NCBI GenBank assembly: GCA_945860355.1
Contig: CAMARB010000011.1
Location: 1-41,254 of the forward strand
Direction of reading: 5' to 3'
Length of the DNA: 41,254 bases
From: Chthoniobacter flavus
GTDB lineage: Bacteria; Verrucomicrobiota; Verrucomicrobiia; Chthoniobacterales; Chthoniobacteraceae
Below are positions 19,222 to 29,182 of this stretch, piece after piece (positions within the stretch are counted from its first letter, which is position 1; every line of letters starts with the position of its first letter). Both the position numbers and the translations under genes were made by a program. The notes under the pieces were generated by a model, which saw only the letters and a list, made by a program, of their open reading frames with translations, was not told the DNA's origin and did no database searches.

Positions 19222-20148
19222 ATGAACGCCGCCCGAGCCGCATCCTGCCTCCTTTTAGCCATTGGACACCTCGCATGCACTTCCGTGCACGCGGTGGACT
19301 ACCCCTACAAACCGTATTCTGAAGGCAAACTCGACCCCCAACCCTCTGGCTGGCCCCTGAGTCCCGCCGAGCTTCTGTGGGTCGAACAGCCCGAGTATTC
19401 GCGGAAACCCGGCCACGAGGCGCACAAACATCTGCCTGAAATGTGGCCCGTAACGCCCACCGCCGGCCACTGGAAACCCAAGGCGGAAGGCGACGGCAAT
19501 CGCTGGCTCCAGAACCACCAAACCCTCGTCTCCCTCGTCCAAGCCGCCAAAGGCTCTGTCGACGTCGCTCTTCTCGGTGACAGCATCACCCAAGCCTGGG
19601 GCGGCGGCTGGAACCAAGCGCCTGTGAACCCCGCGTGGGCTGGCCGCTTTCCAAATCTTAAGATGCTCAACCTCGGCATCGGCGGCGACCGGACAGAGGG
19701 AATCCTTTGGCGCCTCGAACACGGCGCGCTTGATGGCGTTTCCCCTCGGATCATCGTTCTCCTGATCGGTGTTAATAACGCGCCCCTGGTCACCGCCAAC
19801 GGCATTCCGCCCGCACGGGTCGCCGAAGGCATTCACCTTTGCGTGGGCAACCTCCGTGAACGCTGCCCGAATTCCCAGATCGTTGTGGTCAAGACCCTGC
19901 CGGGGTTCGCCCATCAATCCACCGTTCACGCCGACATCCAACGCATCAACTCAGCCGTCGAAACTCTCAAGCTCGATTCCGATCCGTTCGTGCATCTGCT
20001 CGATCTGTGGACGGATTTCACGGAGTCGGACGGTTCGCTGAAAAAAGCCGCTTACGCAGGTGATGACCTGCATCTCAGCAACGCGGGATACGAGATCTAC
20101 GCATCCCGACTCCAACCGCTCCTGGAAAAGCTGTTCTCCAAACAATGA
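19222..20148 (+). CDS. Secreted SGNH/GDSL hydrolase, paralogue 2
   Basis: ALLGDSITQAWGGGW, NLGIGGDRTEGILWRLEHG, VLLIGVNN, DDLHLSNAGYEIYA; same domain order as paralogue 1. Confidence 0.88.
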   Translation: MNAARAASCLLLAIGHLACTSVHAVDYPYKPYSEGKLDPQPSGWPLSPAELLWVEQPEYSRKPGHEAHKHLPEMWPVTPTAGHWKPKAEGDGNRWLQNHQTLVSLVQAAKGSVDVALLGDSITQAWGGGWNQAPVNPAWAGRFPNLKMLNLGIGGDRTEGILWRLEHGALDGVSPRIIVLLIGVNNAPLVTANGIPPARVAEGIHLCVGNLRERCPNSQIVVVKTLPGFAHQSTVHADIQRINSAVETLKLDSDPFVHLLDLWTDFTESDGSLKKAAYAGDDLHLSNAGYEIYASRLQPLLEKLFSKQ

Positions 20149-20379
20149 CCCGAACCGGGCATGGGCGCACACCGCCGCCCCCTCGGTCGGAAACGTTTTG
20201 AGACACGGTTCATCGGCGGGACTTCCACGGTTTCAAAAGACGAAGCCGCGACGGAGAAGCTCTGCCTCCGGGCGGAGCAACCCATAGACAGCACGCCGGA
20301 ACAGAGCTCCAGGGCCCATTCACTCGCAGGACTTTCCGAGCCAAGTCCGAGCGGGGCCAAAGGCCCGCGTTGGCACAAC

Positions 20380-20638
20380 CGCTCCCCTACGCCTACGGCG
20401 CTCCCGTCCTCCAGCCCAAGGTTGCGGTCGCCAGATCGCTCCCTTGGGACCACATCCCACCAAACCTTTCAACCCCAACGGGGTTGCGCCCCATACGCCG
20501 TTCTCCCATCCGTCCCGGCCGGAACCGCTTTGCGGTTCAATCGGCACTCCACTCATTCCCAGGGTAGGCCTCATTCCATTCGGCCGACCCTGGGCTGGAG
20601 GTCGTAAGCCCTTCGGGCTGGAAGCCCGACCACCACTC
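20380..20638 (+). repeat. Structured interspersed repeat, copy A
   Basis: Aligns end to end with 38526-38783 and 38866-39123; shares CAACCCCAACGGGGTTG, GAACCGCTTTGCGGTTC and CCCAGGGTAGGCC...GGCC.ACCCTGGG hairpins. Confidence 0.92.
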
Positions 20639-20956
20639 CGCCGCCTTCCTCGGGGAGCCGCCTTCCTCGCGGGGCGGTGGGGGCGGCTGGGGACAGGCAA
20701 CCTGGGATCTGACCATTCACCGGGGATCCGCAGGCTTTCGCGCGAGCCCTCATCGGGAAGTTAAGCCGCAAGCGCCTCATTTTGAACGCAAGTCGGGGCT
20801 AGAGGGAGGGCTCACGCGTCTAAAATTCAGCTTTGCGGGGGGCGGGGACGCACAAGTTCTCAGAGTGCGTGGCAAGGCGGAGGGCCTTGTTCCCCGGGGG
20901 AACAGAGAGAGTAGCCAACGGTGGAGCAAAGCGACACCACCGGAACGCGGCCCCAA

Positions 20957-20982
20957 AAACACCCCACCCCGCGGCGGGGTGG
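20957..20982 (-). terminator. Rho-independent terminator-like hairpin downstream of the giant exoprotein gene
   Basis: Minus strand: CCACCCCG-CCG-CGGGGTGG followed by GGTGTTTTT. Confidence 0.6.
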
Positions 20983-21052
20983 CAGAGGATTTGTTCCCCG
21001 GGTGCTCTCTGGCTTTCAAGGAGCCCGGATAAGACATCCCTGCGTCGACGGG

Positions 21053-24000
21053 CTACAGCTCCAGAAACTTCCGCCGCGCGCTTGGCTCGCCCGAAAGGAT
21101 CTGCCCGAGATTATCCCAGCGCCCATTGATTCCCAGCGTGCGGATCACCCAGATGTGACCGGAGGGTTCCAGCGTCTCGTCCCGGTAACCCAGACTCCAG
21201 TTCATCAGATCGAACGGAACCGGACGCACAAACGCAGGCCGCAGCGGAGCCTGATCTTCCGGCGTCACGGGCGGCTTCACGGGCACCTCGGGGTCCACAG
21301 GGATCGGAGGAATCATTGGCGGCTTCACAGCCAACGGCTGAAGGACATACCCGCTTCCGTCCACCGAGTTGAACTGCTCGGACATCCTCGCGTTTTTGGC
21401 CACCCCGGACCCGGCCAGCCGCGTCACGTTGTTTTTCCCAGAAACGGCCCCGCTGGCCGTGTTCCAAAAGACCGTCTTCGCGCCGGTCGAGTCCGGCGAA
21501 TAGGACAGCGTCCCGTTGAACGCGATCTTGGGGGAAACCATGCTCAGCCCGATGTCTTTGAGCCCCGCGTTCGTGAACTCCCCGGCGGCCCGCGCCAGCA
21601 CTTGGAGATTGTCCACATTGAGGTCCATCGAGACCGACGCGGCGAGGTCACCCACCACACCGCTCGCCGCCGTCACCGACAGCGCGCCGTTGCTCACCAC
21701 CAGCTTGTGGCCACCGCCCATCACGAACTTGTCCGACTCAAACGCCACGTCCCCACTCGGCTTCACGATCGACGAACGCCCGGAGGCCGTAGGACGTTCC
21801 GTCGGGTTGAGCGCGATCATGGCGCCGGACGCGTAACGGGCCCCTTGCAACACCAGCAAGTCACTCGCGTCCAAGGTCACGTCGCCCGCCGCCGACACGC
21901 CGCCCACTTCCACCCGGTTGCCGCGCGCGCTGAAACCCTCCAGCGCACCGCTTACGCCGGACTCACCCGTCACAGTCACGTTCCCGCTTGTCGCCAGCGA
22001 CACGGCGCCCGCACCGTCCGCCCCGGCATTGAGCGTCAAGGCCCCGCCCCCCGTGCTGCGCAGAGCAACAGGGCCCGACACCTGCACCGCGTCTCCGTAG
22101 GTCTGGGTGCCCGTCGTCGTCACGTCGCCGGTGATCTCGGTCGACCCGCCCGCGTCCGTGCTCAGGCTCGCCACGCTGATCCCGCCGCCCAGCGTCGTCA
22201 CCCCCGCCGTGTTCACCGTCAGATCATGCGCCCCGTCGGCCCCGCCGTTGAGCGCCAAAACCCCGCCGGCCGTGCTCGTCAGAATCGTAGCCGCCCCCAG
22301 AACCGCAGCGTCATCGTACGTCTGCGCACCCGTGGTTGTGATAGTTCCGGAAAGCCTCACCGTCCCGCCCGCGTCCGTCGTGACACTGCCCACGCTGATC
22401 CCGCCGCCCAACTGCGTGACGCCGCCCGTGTTGATCACCAGCGCCAGATCCCCCGTCGCCCCGGCGTTCAGGGTCACGTCGCCGGAATTCGTGCTCGTAA
22501 GCACCGCATCCTGCGCCAGCGTCACCCTGCCGCCGTACGTCTGCGCCCCGCTTGTGGTCACCGCACTCGTGCTCAGAAGGGTCGCGCCCGTCACTCCCAG
22601 CGTGCTCAGTCGGCTGACCGCGCCGTTAAACTCCGCGTTCCCGGTCACGCCGAGGCTGTTCGCACCACCCGCAACCGTGTCGGCAAAACTCACCGTCGTG
22701 CCGGTCAGCGCGGTGTCTCCGATCAACTCGGACTGTTCCCCGTAACTCTGGGCCCCGGTCGTCCGGATGTCGCCGGCAAGCCTCACCGTCCCGCCCGCGT
22801 CCGTCGTGACACTGCCGACGCTGATCCCTCCGCCCAGCTGCGTGACGCCGCTCGTGTTGATCACCAGCGCCTGATTCCCCGTCGCCCCGGCGTCCAGGGT
22901 CACGTCGCCGGAACCCGTGCTCGTAAGCACCGCATCCTGCGCCAGCGTCACCCTGCCGCCGTACGTCTGCGCCCCGCTTGTGGCCACCGCGCTCGTGTTC
23001 AGAAGGGTCGTGCCCGTCACTCCCAGCGCGCTCAGCCCGCTGACGGCACCGTTAAACTCCGCGTTCCCGGTCACGCCCAGGCTGTTCGCGCCGCCCGCAA
23101 CCGTGTCGACAAAACGCACCGTCGTCCCGGTCAGCGCCGCGTTGCTGCCCAGCGTCACCGCACCCGTGTAGGTTTGCGCTCCGGAGGTCGTCACCGTTCC
23201 GCCGTTGATTGCCGTGGTCCCGCTGACAGAAAGCGAGCTCAGGCCCGTGGCCGCACCTCCGAACACCGCGTTCCCGCCCACAGCGAGGCTGCTTGCGCCG
23301 CCCGCAAGCGTGTTGCCAAAACTCACCGTCGTGCCCGTCAGCAAGGTGTTTCCGATCAACTCCGCCTGTTCACCGTAACTCTGCGCACCGGTCGTCCGGA
23401 TGTCGCTGGAAAGCCTCACAGTGCCGGGTCCGTCCGTCGTGATACTCGCCACGTTGATGCCGCCCCCCAGCGTCGTCACTCCGGCCGTGTTCACCGTCAG
23501 ATCAAACGCCCCGCGGGCCCCGCCGTTGAACGCCACAGCCCCGCCGCCCGTGCTCGCCAGGGTCGTTGCCGCCCCCAGAACCGCCGCGTCGTTGTAAGTC
23601 TGCGCACCGCTGGTGGTCACCGTCCCGGGCAGCTCCACCGTGCCGCCCGCGTCGGTTTGCAGGCTGGCCAAGTTGATCGCGCCCCTGAGCCGCGTCACCC
23701 CGGAGGTGTTCACGTTGAGCGCGAACGCACCCGTCGCCCCCGCGTTCACGTTCACGTCGCTCGCGCCGGAGCTGCTCAGGGTCGTCGCGGCCCCCAGCAC
23801 AAGCGCGTCGGAGTAATCTTGCGACCCGCTGGTCGTCACCGCGCCGCCATTCAGCGCCGTGCTGCCGCCGACGTCCGTCAACACGCTGGCCGCCCGCACC
23901 GCGCCTTGAAAGGTCGCCGTCCCGGTCGAGAACACCGACAAGTCCCCGAGCGCCGTGGTCCCACCCAGCGCGGCCGACGCCGCGATGTTCCCGGCGCCCG

Positions 24001-27000
24001 AGCTCAGGGTAAGCTTCTGCGCACCGTTGAGTTGTTTCTCGATGTTGAGCGCACCGCCGCCCGTCTGAATCAGCGTCTCCTGAAGCAGCGAATAGTTCTC
24101 CTTCACCGAGAGACTCCCAGTCCCGTCCGCGCGGCCCAGGGTGAGTTTGTTAAACCCGGCCAGTGCGATCGCCCGCAGCTTGGACTGAGTCAGATCAAGC
24201 TGACCCGCCACGACGGTCGTTCCGAAGAACGTCATGTTCGTCGCAGAGGTTCCCGTTCCCAGCTGCAGTCCCCGCGTCCCGGTGATCGTCCCGGTGTTTG
24301 TCCCGGCAGAGCCTGCCAAGAGCATCTCGTTGGCCAGAAGCGCAAGGTCGTTCGCCCCGGCCGCCAGCGTTTGCGAAACTGTCAGGGTCCCCCCGGCCTC
24401 GAGCGTTCCGCCGTTGAGCAACTCCACCGACTCGGCATACGACTGGAGGCCGCTCGTCCTTACCGCCACTGCGGGACCGCCCACCCTTCCGAGGATGGTT
24501 TTCTGAGGGAAACCGGTGACGTCCGCCCCCCTCGATATCGTAAGGGATGCCAGTGGCGTGGTTGCGCCCAGCGATTCCGCCAGAGTTGTGAGCCCCCTGC
24601 TGTTGAGCGTCACCACGGAGCCGCCATCCAGCGCTCCGAGGACCATGAGGTTGCCCGTGCCGCTGTCAAACGTTGTGTTCTCCGCTAAAAGATTCGTCCG
24701 CCCCACCACGGTGAAATCCGCAGTCGCCTCGCCCCGGCCCACGATCAGGCTTTTTATGTTGGCGCCAAAGGCGCCCCAAGATTCGGGCGAAACCACGAGC
24801 GCTCTCGGGTTCGTCACGGAGTCTAAAAGCCGGACCGGGATATCCTTGCTCGGGGTGTAGATCTCCAATTTGCCCACATTCGAGATCGAGCCGGGACCGC
24901 CCAGGAGCGAAAGGTCGCTGTCGGAATAGAGGCTGAGGTTTTTGCCGTTCCCACTGATTGCCACCCCCGGATTGAACCTGATTGAACCATATTTCGGCCC
25001 CGTGGCGTCCAGCAGCCTGTTGTCGCTGCGGAGTTCGGTGTGGGTGGGCAGGGTCCAGCTCTCAAGGACCTCGATGGGAGCATGGTTCAACGACTCCGGG
25101 TCGCCGATGCGCAGCAAGGCGACGGACTCCTTAATGCGCCCCAACTTGGACGAGTTGAGATCCATCGTCTTTTTCGGGTCGAAGGCGTATGACGAGCCCA
25201 CAGAGCGATTGAGGAGGAACCTGAAAGGCACCGAATCAATCGAGCCGAAGAAGTTCACGGCCAGAGTGGACAGGTCGGAGACATCCTGGTTGATGTCGAG
25301 CCCCATGCTCCTCACCCAGAGCCGCTTCAAAGCCTTGTCGGAATGCAAGGTTCCTCCGGTCGGGACGTCGAGGATGACGTTGGTTCTGACGAACAAAACC
25401 GTGTTCGCCTTGAGCGAGAACCGCGAAGTTTTACCGAAACCTGCGACCCGCAAATCGTTTTCCATTTCATAGCGCCCAAAGACGATCGACGTGAAATCGT
25501 TCCCGATCTGCTCGTATTCCGCCTCCGTGATCGTCAAACGGTCGGGAACCTGGCTAGCCACGCCCAAGACCATGCCCCTCCGAACGGGGTTCAGGGTCGG
25601 GCTCACAGTGAAGTTATTCGCCGGCTGGATTGTGAGCGTGTCCGTCCCGGAAATGGGGGCAAGGAGATCAATCTCCATCCCGCGCAGGTCCAAGGGCTTT
25701 TTGGTAAGGGTGAGGGCGGCGTTCACCGACACAGTTGCCGACGAATGGAGACTGAGCCCGGTCACGGTGCTCCCCGTCAAGTCGATCGGCGCGTTGATCG
25801 TCGTGCTCCCACCCACCGTTGCGTTCTCGCGACCCAGCTGCAGGACGCCCGCGAAATTCTTGGCCAGAGTGTTGAGATCGTCCACGAGCACTGTGAAGAC
25901 GTTTTTCGTGGCGTCATAGGGGCGCCGCCCACCGCCATACACCTCCAAACCCCAGGTTGATTCCTTCTGGATGGGCGGGGAAATCGTGAGACCGCCAGCG
26001 CCCGTCACCGCAGAGAGCTTCCCGGGCGCTGACTGAATATCGCGCGCCGAGATCGCCAGGGACTTGCGACCGGCGTTGACGCCTTCGTTAAAGATGACCG
26101 GACCGCCGCTGGAAAGCCTCAGCAGCCCTCCCTTCGCGCCGGCGCCGGCATTCAACGCCAGACTATCGAGCACGGTGAGTGTGGTGTCTAGGGGACTCAA
26201 CTCATCGCCAATTCTCAGCTCGCTGTTCCCGTCGGCGATCTGCTTGAGCATTGCCGTATCCAGGCGCAACGTTCCGGGGACCACTGTGTCCTGGCCGGGT
26301 TTGGTCATGTCTAAGATCTCGACGTTGGCGCGGATCGCGGTGGCAGTCGTGCTCCGCATCGGCAGGAGGGTCACGATCGCGTCCTTGGCGGACAACCCCG
26401 CCTTCAGATTGATCACGTTGCCCGTGAGCTCAAAGGTGCTCCCCGTCGGGACCGAGACGGCGATGTTTCCGACAATGCCTGCGGTTCCCGACCTGAATTG
26501 AATCAGGCTTGTGGCGGGGGCGCTCCCGCCAACGATCAACGCATTGCTGTCGATCGGCGGAACACTCTCCCCGATCGAAAACACGGCCGAGCTGTCGGAG
26601 CGCCCAAACGTCAAACCGATGAAGTCTGATTTCCCGGTGGTCCCGTTTTCGAGGGCGAAGAGCTCCTGCCTTGTCAGGTCCAACTGTCCGGCCGTCAGGT
26701 TGTCTTTCGCCGCCAGCCTGAGTCCCGTCGTGGTGTTCGCCTGCTCGAATGTCAGCGCCCCGCTGCCGGTGACCGACCCCTTGGCGCCCGTCAAATTGAT
26801 CTCGTCCGCCCGCAGCACGAACTTTCCGTAGCTCGTGGAGGTGCTGGCCCCCTGCCCGGCTTTGAGGATCGCGGCGCCCACGCTGAGAACGCCGTTCCGG
26901 GCCGCGTCGGTGCCGAGCACCTGAAACGTCGACGTCGGGAACAAGCCAGCCGCCGACGCGTCGACGTTTCCCAGGATAGTGATGCCGTCGTCGCTCGCCG

Positions 27001-28561
27001 CGGCCCCGTGGTCCACGGTCAGGTTCACAGCCGCGCCCTTGGTTATCAGCTGGCTTCCAGCGCCCAGCGTCAAGAAGCCGCCGCCGTCCGCGTCCGAGTC
27101 CGCCGTGAAGTTGATCGCCCCGTTGTTTGTGGAGATCGAGATCCCTGGATTCACCACGAGGTTGCGCCCGGCGCTCGCTGCGAGCCCCGCCCCGGCCCTG
27201 GTCATGGCGATCGCCTGGTTAAACGTGATGTCGTTCGTCGCGCTCAGGGTCACAGAGGCCGCGGCGCTGTTGATGACGGAGGCGTCCACAGTCTGGTCGC
27301 CCGATCCGCCAATCGTTCCGGCGCCTCCCGTCGCAATCGTCAGATTGGTGGGATCCAGAAGCCAGTCACCCATTTTCCCTTGGGGCGAACTCGCGTCCAC
27401 CCTCGCCGTCTGGCCCACGCCCAACGTCAGTTTGCCGGAGGTCTCCACCTGGCCACCCGCCTGCCCGGCGCCCACGCCGCGCGCAGAGATCTGGCCGTCA
27501 AACTGCGTCGCGCCGTCCGCCCACACCACCACCTTGCCGCCCCCGCCGTGCCTCACGGCGTCGGCCTGGATGACGGTCGCCGCGTCCACGGTCGTCGTCT
27601 GAGCGCGATTCACCGCGCCGCCCCCCTGCCAGTCGCCGCCCAGCAACACCGCGCCCCCCCCGAGGTCCCCGCTCGCGTCCAGCTTGGCGCCCGTCAACGC
27701 CACCGTCTCACCCGTCACCTCGATCCGGCCCCCCTTCCTGCCCTTGCCGCGGGCCGACGCATCGATCCGCCCGCTCACCTCCACTCGCCCGCCTTTCCCC
27801 CCCCTCAACACCGCTTCCTCAGCCAGGATCTCACCGCTGTGCCGGAGGGCCACCGCGTAAAAGTCCCCGGCGCCGAGCAGCACCTTCTTCGCCACGATCC
27901 GCCCCGTGTTGACCACCCCCGCCTTCGCCGCCTTGCCCGGCGTGGCAGGTCCACCCTGGCTCACGTACACATTCCCCCCGCGCTCGCCCACCAGCACCTC
28001 GTCCCCGGCGACCATCGACACCATTCCCTTCGCCGATTGGACGACCCCGGTGTTCACCACATGCGCTCCAAAGAGGTTCACATCACCAGTCGCGCGGATC
28101 GTTCCCGCGTTGTTCACCTCGCCGCTCAGCTCCGTGAACCGGCGCCGACCCGCCAGAAAATCCTGGTCGCTGATTTTCCCGGCGGCGGCGACGATCCCGC
28201 CGACGTTGAGCACCGAACCGTTCTCGAAGAACACACCCGACGGGTTCACCAGCATCACCTGCCCGTTCGCCTTGAGCTGCCCGAAAATCCGGGTCGGATT
28301 GCCGTCCGTCACGCGGTTGAGCACCCGCGCCGTCGCCCCGGGCTGCACAAACGTCACCGCCTCCTTGCGGTCGATGTTGAACCCGCGGAAGTTGATCACC
28401 GCACGGTCCGAGGCGCGGATCTCCATCCGCCCGCCGTCCCGCTTAAAACTCGCCTTTCCGTGCGCCACCGACTCCCCCTGAGGCAGAGCCATCGCCCGTT
28501 GCCCGCCGATGGTAGCCAAAAGGGTCGCTATCGAAGTCGCTAGATACTGGTGTGCCTTCAT
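21053..28561 (-). CDS. Filamentous haemagglutinin/TPS-domain giant exoprotein, ~2502 aa
   Basis: Signal-like MKAHQYLATSIATLLATIGGQRAMA then TPS domain (RMEIRASDRAVINFRGFNIDRKEAVTFVQPGATARVLNRVTDGNPTRIFGQLKANGQVMLVNPSGVFFENGSVLNVGGIVAA) and a long repetitive beta-helix-like region. Start placed at 28561. Confidence 0.92.
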   Translation of the reverse strand: MKAHQYLATSIATLLATIGGQRAMALPQGESVAHGKASFKRDGGRMEIRASDRAVINFRGFNIDRKEAVTFVQPGATARVLNRVTDGNPTRIFGQLKANGQVMLVNPSGVFFENGSVLNVGGIVAAAGKISDQDFLAGRRRFTELSGEVNNAGTIRATGDVNLFGAHVVNTGVVQSAKGMVSMVAGDEVLVGERGGNVYVSQGGPATPGKAAKAGVVNTGRIVAKKVLLGAGDFYAVALRHSGEILAEEAVLRGGKGGRVEVSGRIDASARGKGRKGGRIEVTGETVALTGAKLDASGDLGGGAVLLGGDWQGGGAVNRAQTTTVDAATVIQADAVRHGGGGKVVVWADGATQFDGQISARGVGAGQAGGQVETSGKLTLGVGQTARVDASSPQGKMGDWLLDPTNLTIATGGAGTIGGSGDQTVDASVINSAAASVTLSATNDITFNQAIAMTRAGAGLAASAGRNLVVNPGISISTNNGAINFTADSDADGGGFLTLGAGSQLITKGAAVNLTVDHGAAASDDGITILGNVDASAAGLFPTSTFQVLGTDAARNGVLSVGAAILKAGQGASTSTSYGKFVLRADEINLTGAKGSVTGSGALTFEQANTTTGLRLAAKDNLTAGQLDLTRQELFALENGTTGKSDFIGLTFGRSDSSAVFSIGESVPPIDSNALIVGGSAPATSLIQFRSGTAGIVGNIAVSVPTGSTFELTGNVINLKAGLSAKDAIVTLLPMRSTTATAIRANVEILDMTKPGQDTVVPGTLRLDTAMLKQIADGNSELRIGDELSPLDTTLTVLDSLALNAGAGAKGGLLRLSSGGPVIFNEGVNAGRKSLAISARDIQSAPGKLSAVTGAGGLTISPPIQKESTWGLEVYGGGRRPYDATKNVFTVLVDDLNTLAKNFAGVLQLGRENATVGGSTTINAPIDLTGSTVTGLSLHSSATVSVNAALTLTKKPLDLRGMEIDLLAPISGTDTLTIQPANNFTVSPTLNPVRRGMVLGVASQVPDRLTITEAEYEQIGNDFTSIVFGRYEMENDLRVAGFGKTSRFSLKANTVLFVRTNVILDVPTGGTLHSDKALKRLWVRSMGLDINQDVSDLSTLAVNFFGSIDSVPFRFLLNRSVGSSYAFDPKKTMDLNSSKLGRIKESVALLRIGDPESLNHAPIEVLESWTLPTHTELRSDNRLLDATGPKYGSIRFNPGVAISGNGKNLSLYSDSDLSLLGGPGSISNVGKLEIYTPSKDIPVRLLDSVTNPRALVVSPESWGAFGANIKSLIVGRGEATADFTVVGRTNLLAENTTFDSGTGNLMVLGALDGGSVVTLNSRGLTTLAESLGATTPLASLTISRGADVTGFPQKTILGRVGGPAVAVRTSGLQSYAESVELLNGGTLEAGGTLTVSQTLAAGANDLALLANEMLLAGSAGTNTGTITGTRGLQLGTGTSATNMTFFGTTVVAGQLDLTQSKLRAIALAGFNKLTLGRADGTGSLSVKENYSLLQETLIQTGGGALNIEKQLNGAQKLTLSSGAGNIAASAALGGTTALGDLSVFSTGTATFQGAVRAASVLTDVGGSTALNGGAVTTSGSQDYSDALVLGAATTLSSSGASDVNVNAGATGAFALNVNTSGVTRLRGAINLASLQTDAGGTVELPGTVTTSGAQTYNDAAVLGAATTLASTGGGAVAFNGGARGAFDLTVNTAGVTTLGGGINVASITTDGPGTVRLSSDIRTTGAQSYGEQAELIGNTLLTGTTVSFGNTLAGGASSLAVGGNAVFGGAATGLSSLSVSGTTAINGGTVTTSGAQTYTGAVTLGSNAALTGTTVRFVDTVAGGANSLGVTGNAEFNGAVSGLSALGVTGTTLLNTSAVATSGAQTYGGRVTLAQDAVLTSTGSGDVTLDAGATGNQALVINTSGVTQLGGGISVGSVTTDAGGTVRLAGDIRTTGAQSYGEQSELIGDTALTGTTVSFADTVAGGANSLGVTGNAEFNGAVSRLSTLGVTGATLLSTSAVTTSGAQTYGGRVTLAQDAVLTSTNSGDVTLNAGATGDLALVINTGGVTQLGGGISVGSVTTDAGGTVRLSGTITTTGAQTYDDAAVLGAATILTSTAGGVLALNGGADGAHDLTVNTAGVTTLGGGISVASLSTDAGGSTEITGDVTTTGTQTYGDAVQVSGPVALRSTGGGALTLNAGADGAGAVSLATSGNVTVTGESGVSGALEGFSARGNRVEVGGVSAAGDVTLDASDLLVLQGARYASGAMIALNPTERPTASGRSSIVKPSGDVAFESDKFVMGGGHKLVVSNGALSVTAASGVVGDLAASVSMDLNVDNLQVLARAAGEFTNAGLKDIGLSMVSPKIAFNGTLSYSPDSTGAKTVFWNTASGAVSGKNNVTRLAGSGVAKNARMSEQFNSVDGSGYVLQPLAVKPPMIPPIPVDPEVPVKPPVTPEDQAPLRPAFVRPVPFDLMNWSLGYRDETLEPSGHIWVIRTLGINGRWDNLGQILSGEPSARRKFLEL
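22355..23206 (-). repeat. Two adjacent near-identical 426-nt intragenic units (142 codons each) in the exoprotein gene
   Basis: Matching blocks at a constant 426 nt offset, e.g. 22355 vs 22781 and 22475 vs 22901. Confidence 0.85.
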
Positions 28562-29148
28562 ATAAAAAACGCGTGCTCTGCGGTTTGAAAAACGTCGCGC
28601 AGCCCTCCCGGGCCAACGCCCGGCACACCTGCGCTTTGCCATGCCCTGCCGCCGCCACCCGGGGGCGCAGCGTGCGCATTCCGGCGGCCGAACCCCTCAG
28701 GCGGGCGCTCACCGTCCGCACTTCCAGCAGCGAAAAACCCGGCTCGAAACGCGGCACGCTCCCAAAAGCATCCGAGTCGATCCGGAGCCGCGCCATGATC
28801 GGATGAATTTTTCGGCGGACGATGCACGGTTCATGAATGCGCGCCACCTCCTCCGAGTTAGCAAAGAATGTGTTGGCCCCCGAAACTCGGCCGAAGTGGC
28901 CAAGGCAGGCGCAACCGACAACCGGGGGCCGCGCACGAACAGCCCTGGGAACATCAATGCACAGGCAGGGCCTGCATCGTGCGCCTCATTCGACTCGCCC
29001 CAAGGACTCCTCGAATTGCGCGCGCGATGCAGGCTGAATAGCCTCTGCTCCCGGTGGCGACTGATCAGTCAACGACTTCAGCCCTTCCGGCGGGACGGAC
29101 AATCACCCGACGATCCGCCGTTTGCCGCAGGGCCCATCCGCCCGCGGC

Positions 29149-29182
29149 AAAAACACCGCCGGGCAGACAGCTTACCGGCGGC
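29149..29182 (-). terminator. Rho-independent terminator immediately after the protease stop codon
   Basis: Minus strand: CCGCCGG-TAAGCTGTCTGC-CCGGCGG then TGTTTTT. Confidence 0.65.

Noticed and set aside
20921-24688. 1255 aa plus-strand ORF opposite the exoprotein gene
   Set aside because: Arg/His/Pro-rich shadow ORF caused by codon bias and repeats of the real minus-strand gene; starts in repeat-like intergenic DNA and has no recognisable domain.
28443-28847. 134 aa minus-strand ORF upstream of the exoprotein
   Set aside because: Overlaps the exoprotein start out of frame; no motif and no convincing start context.
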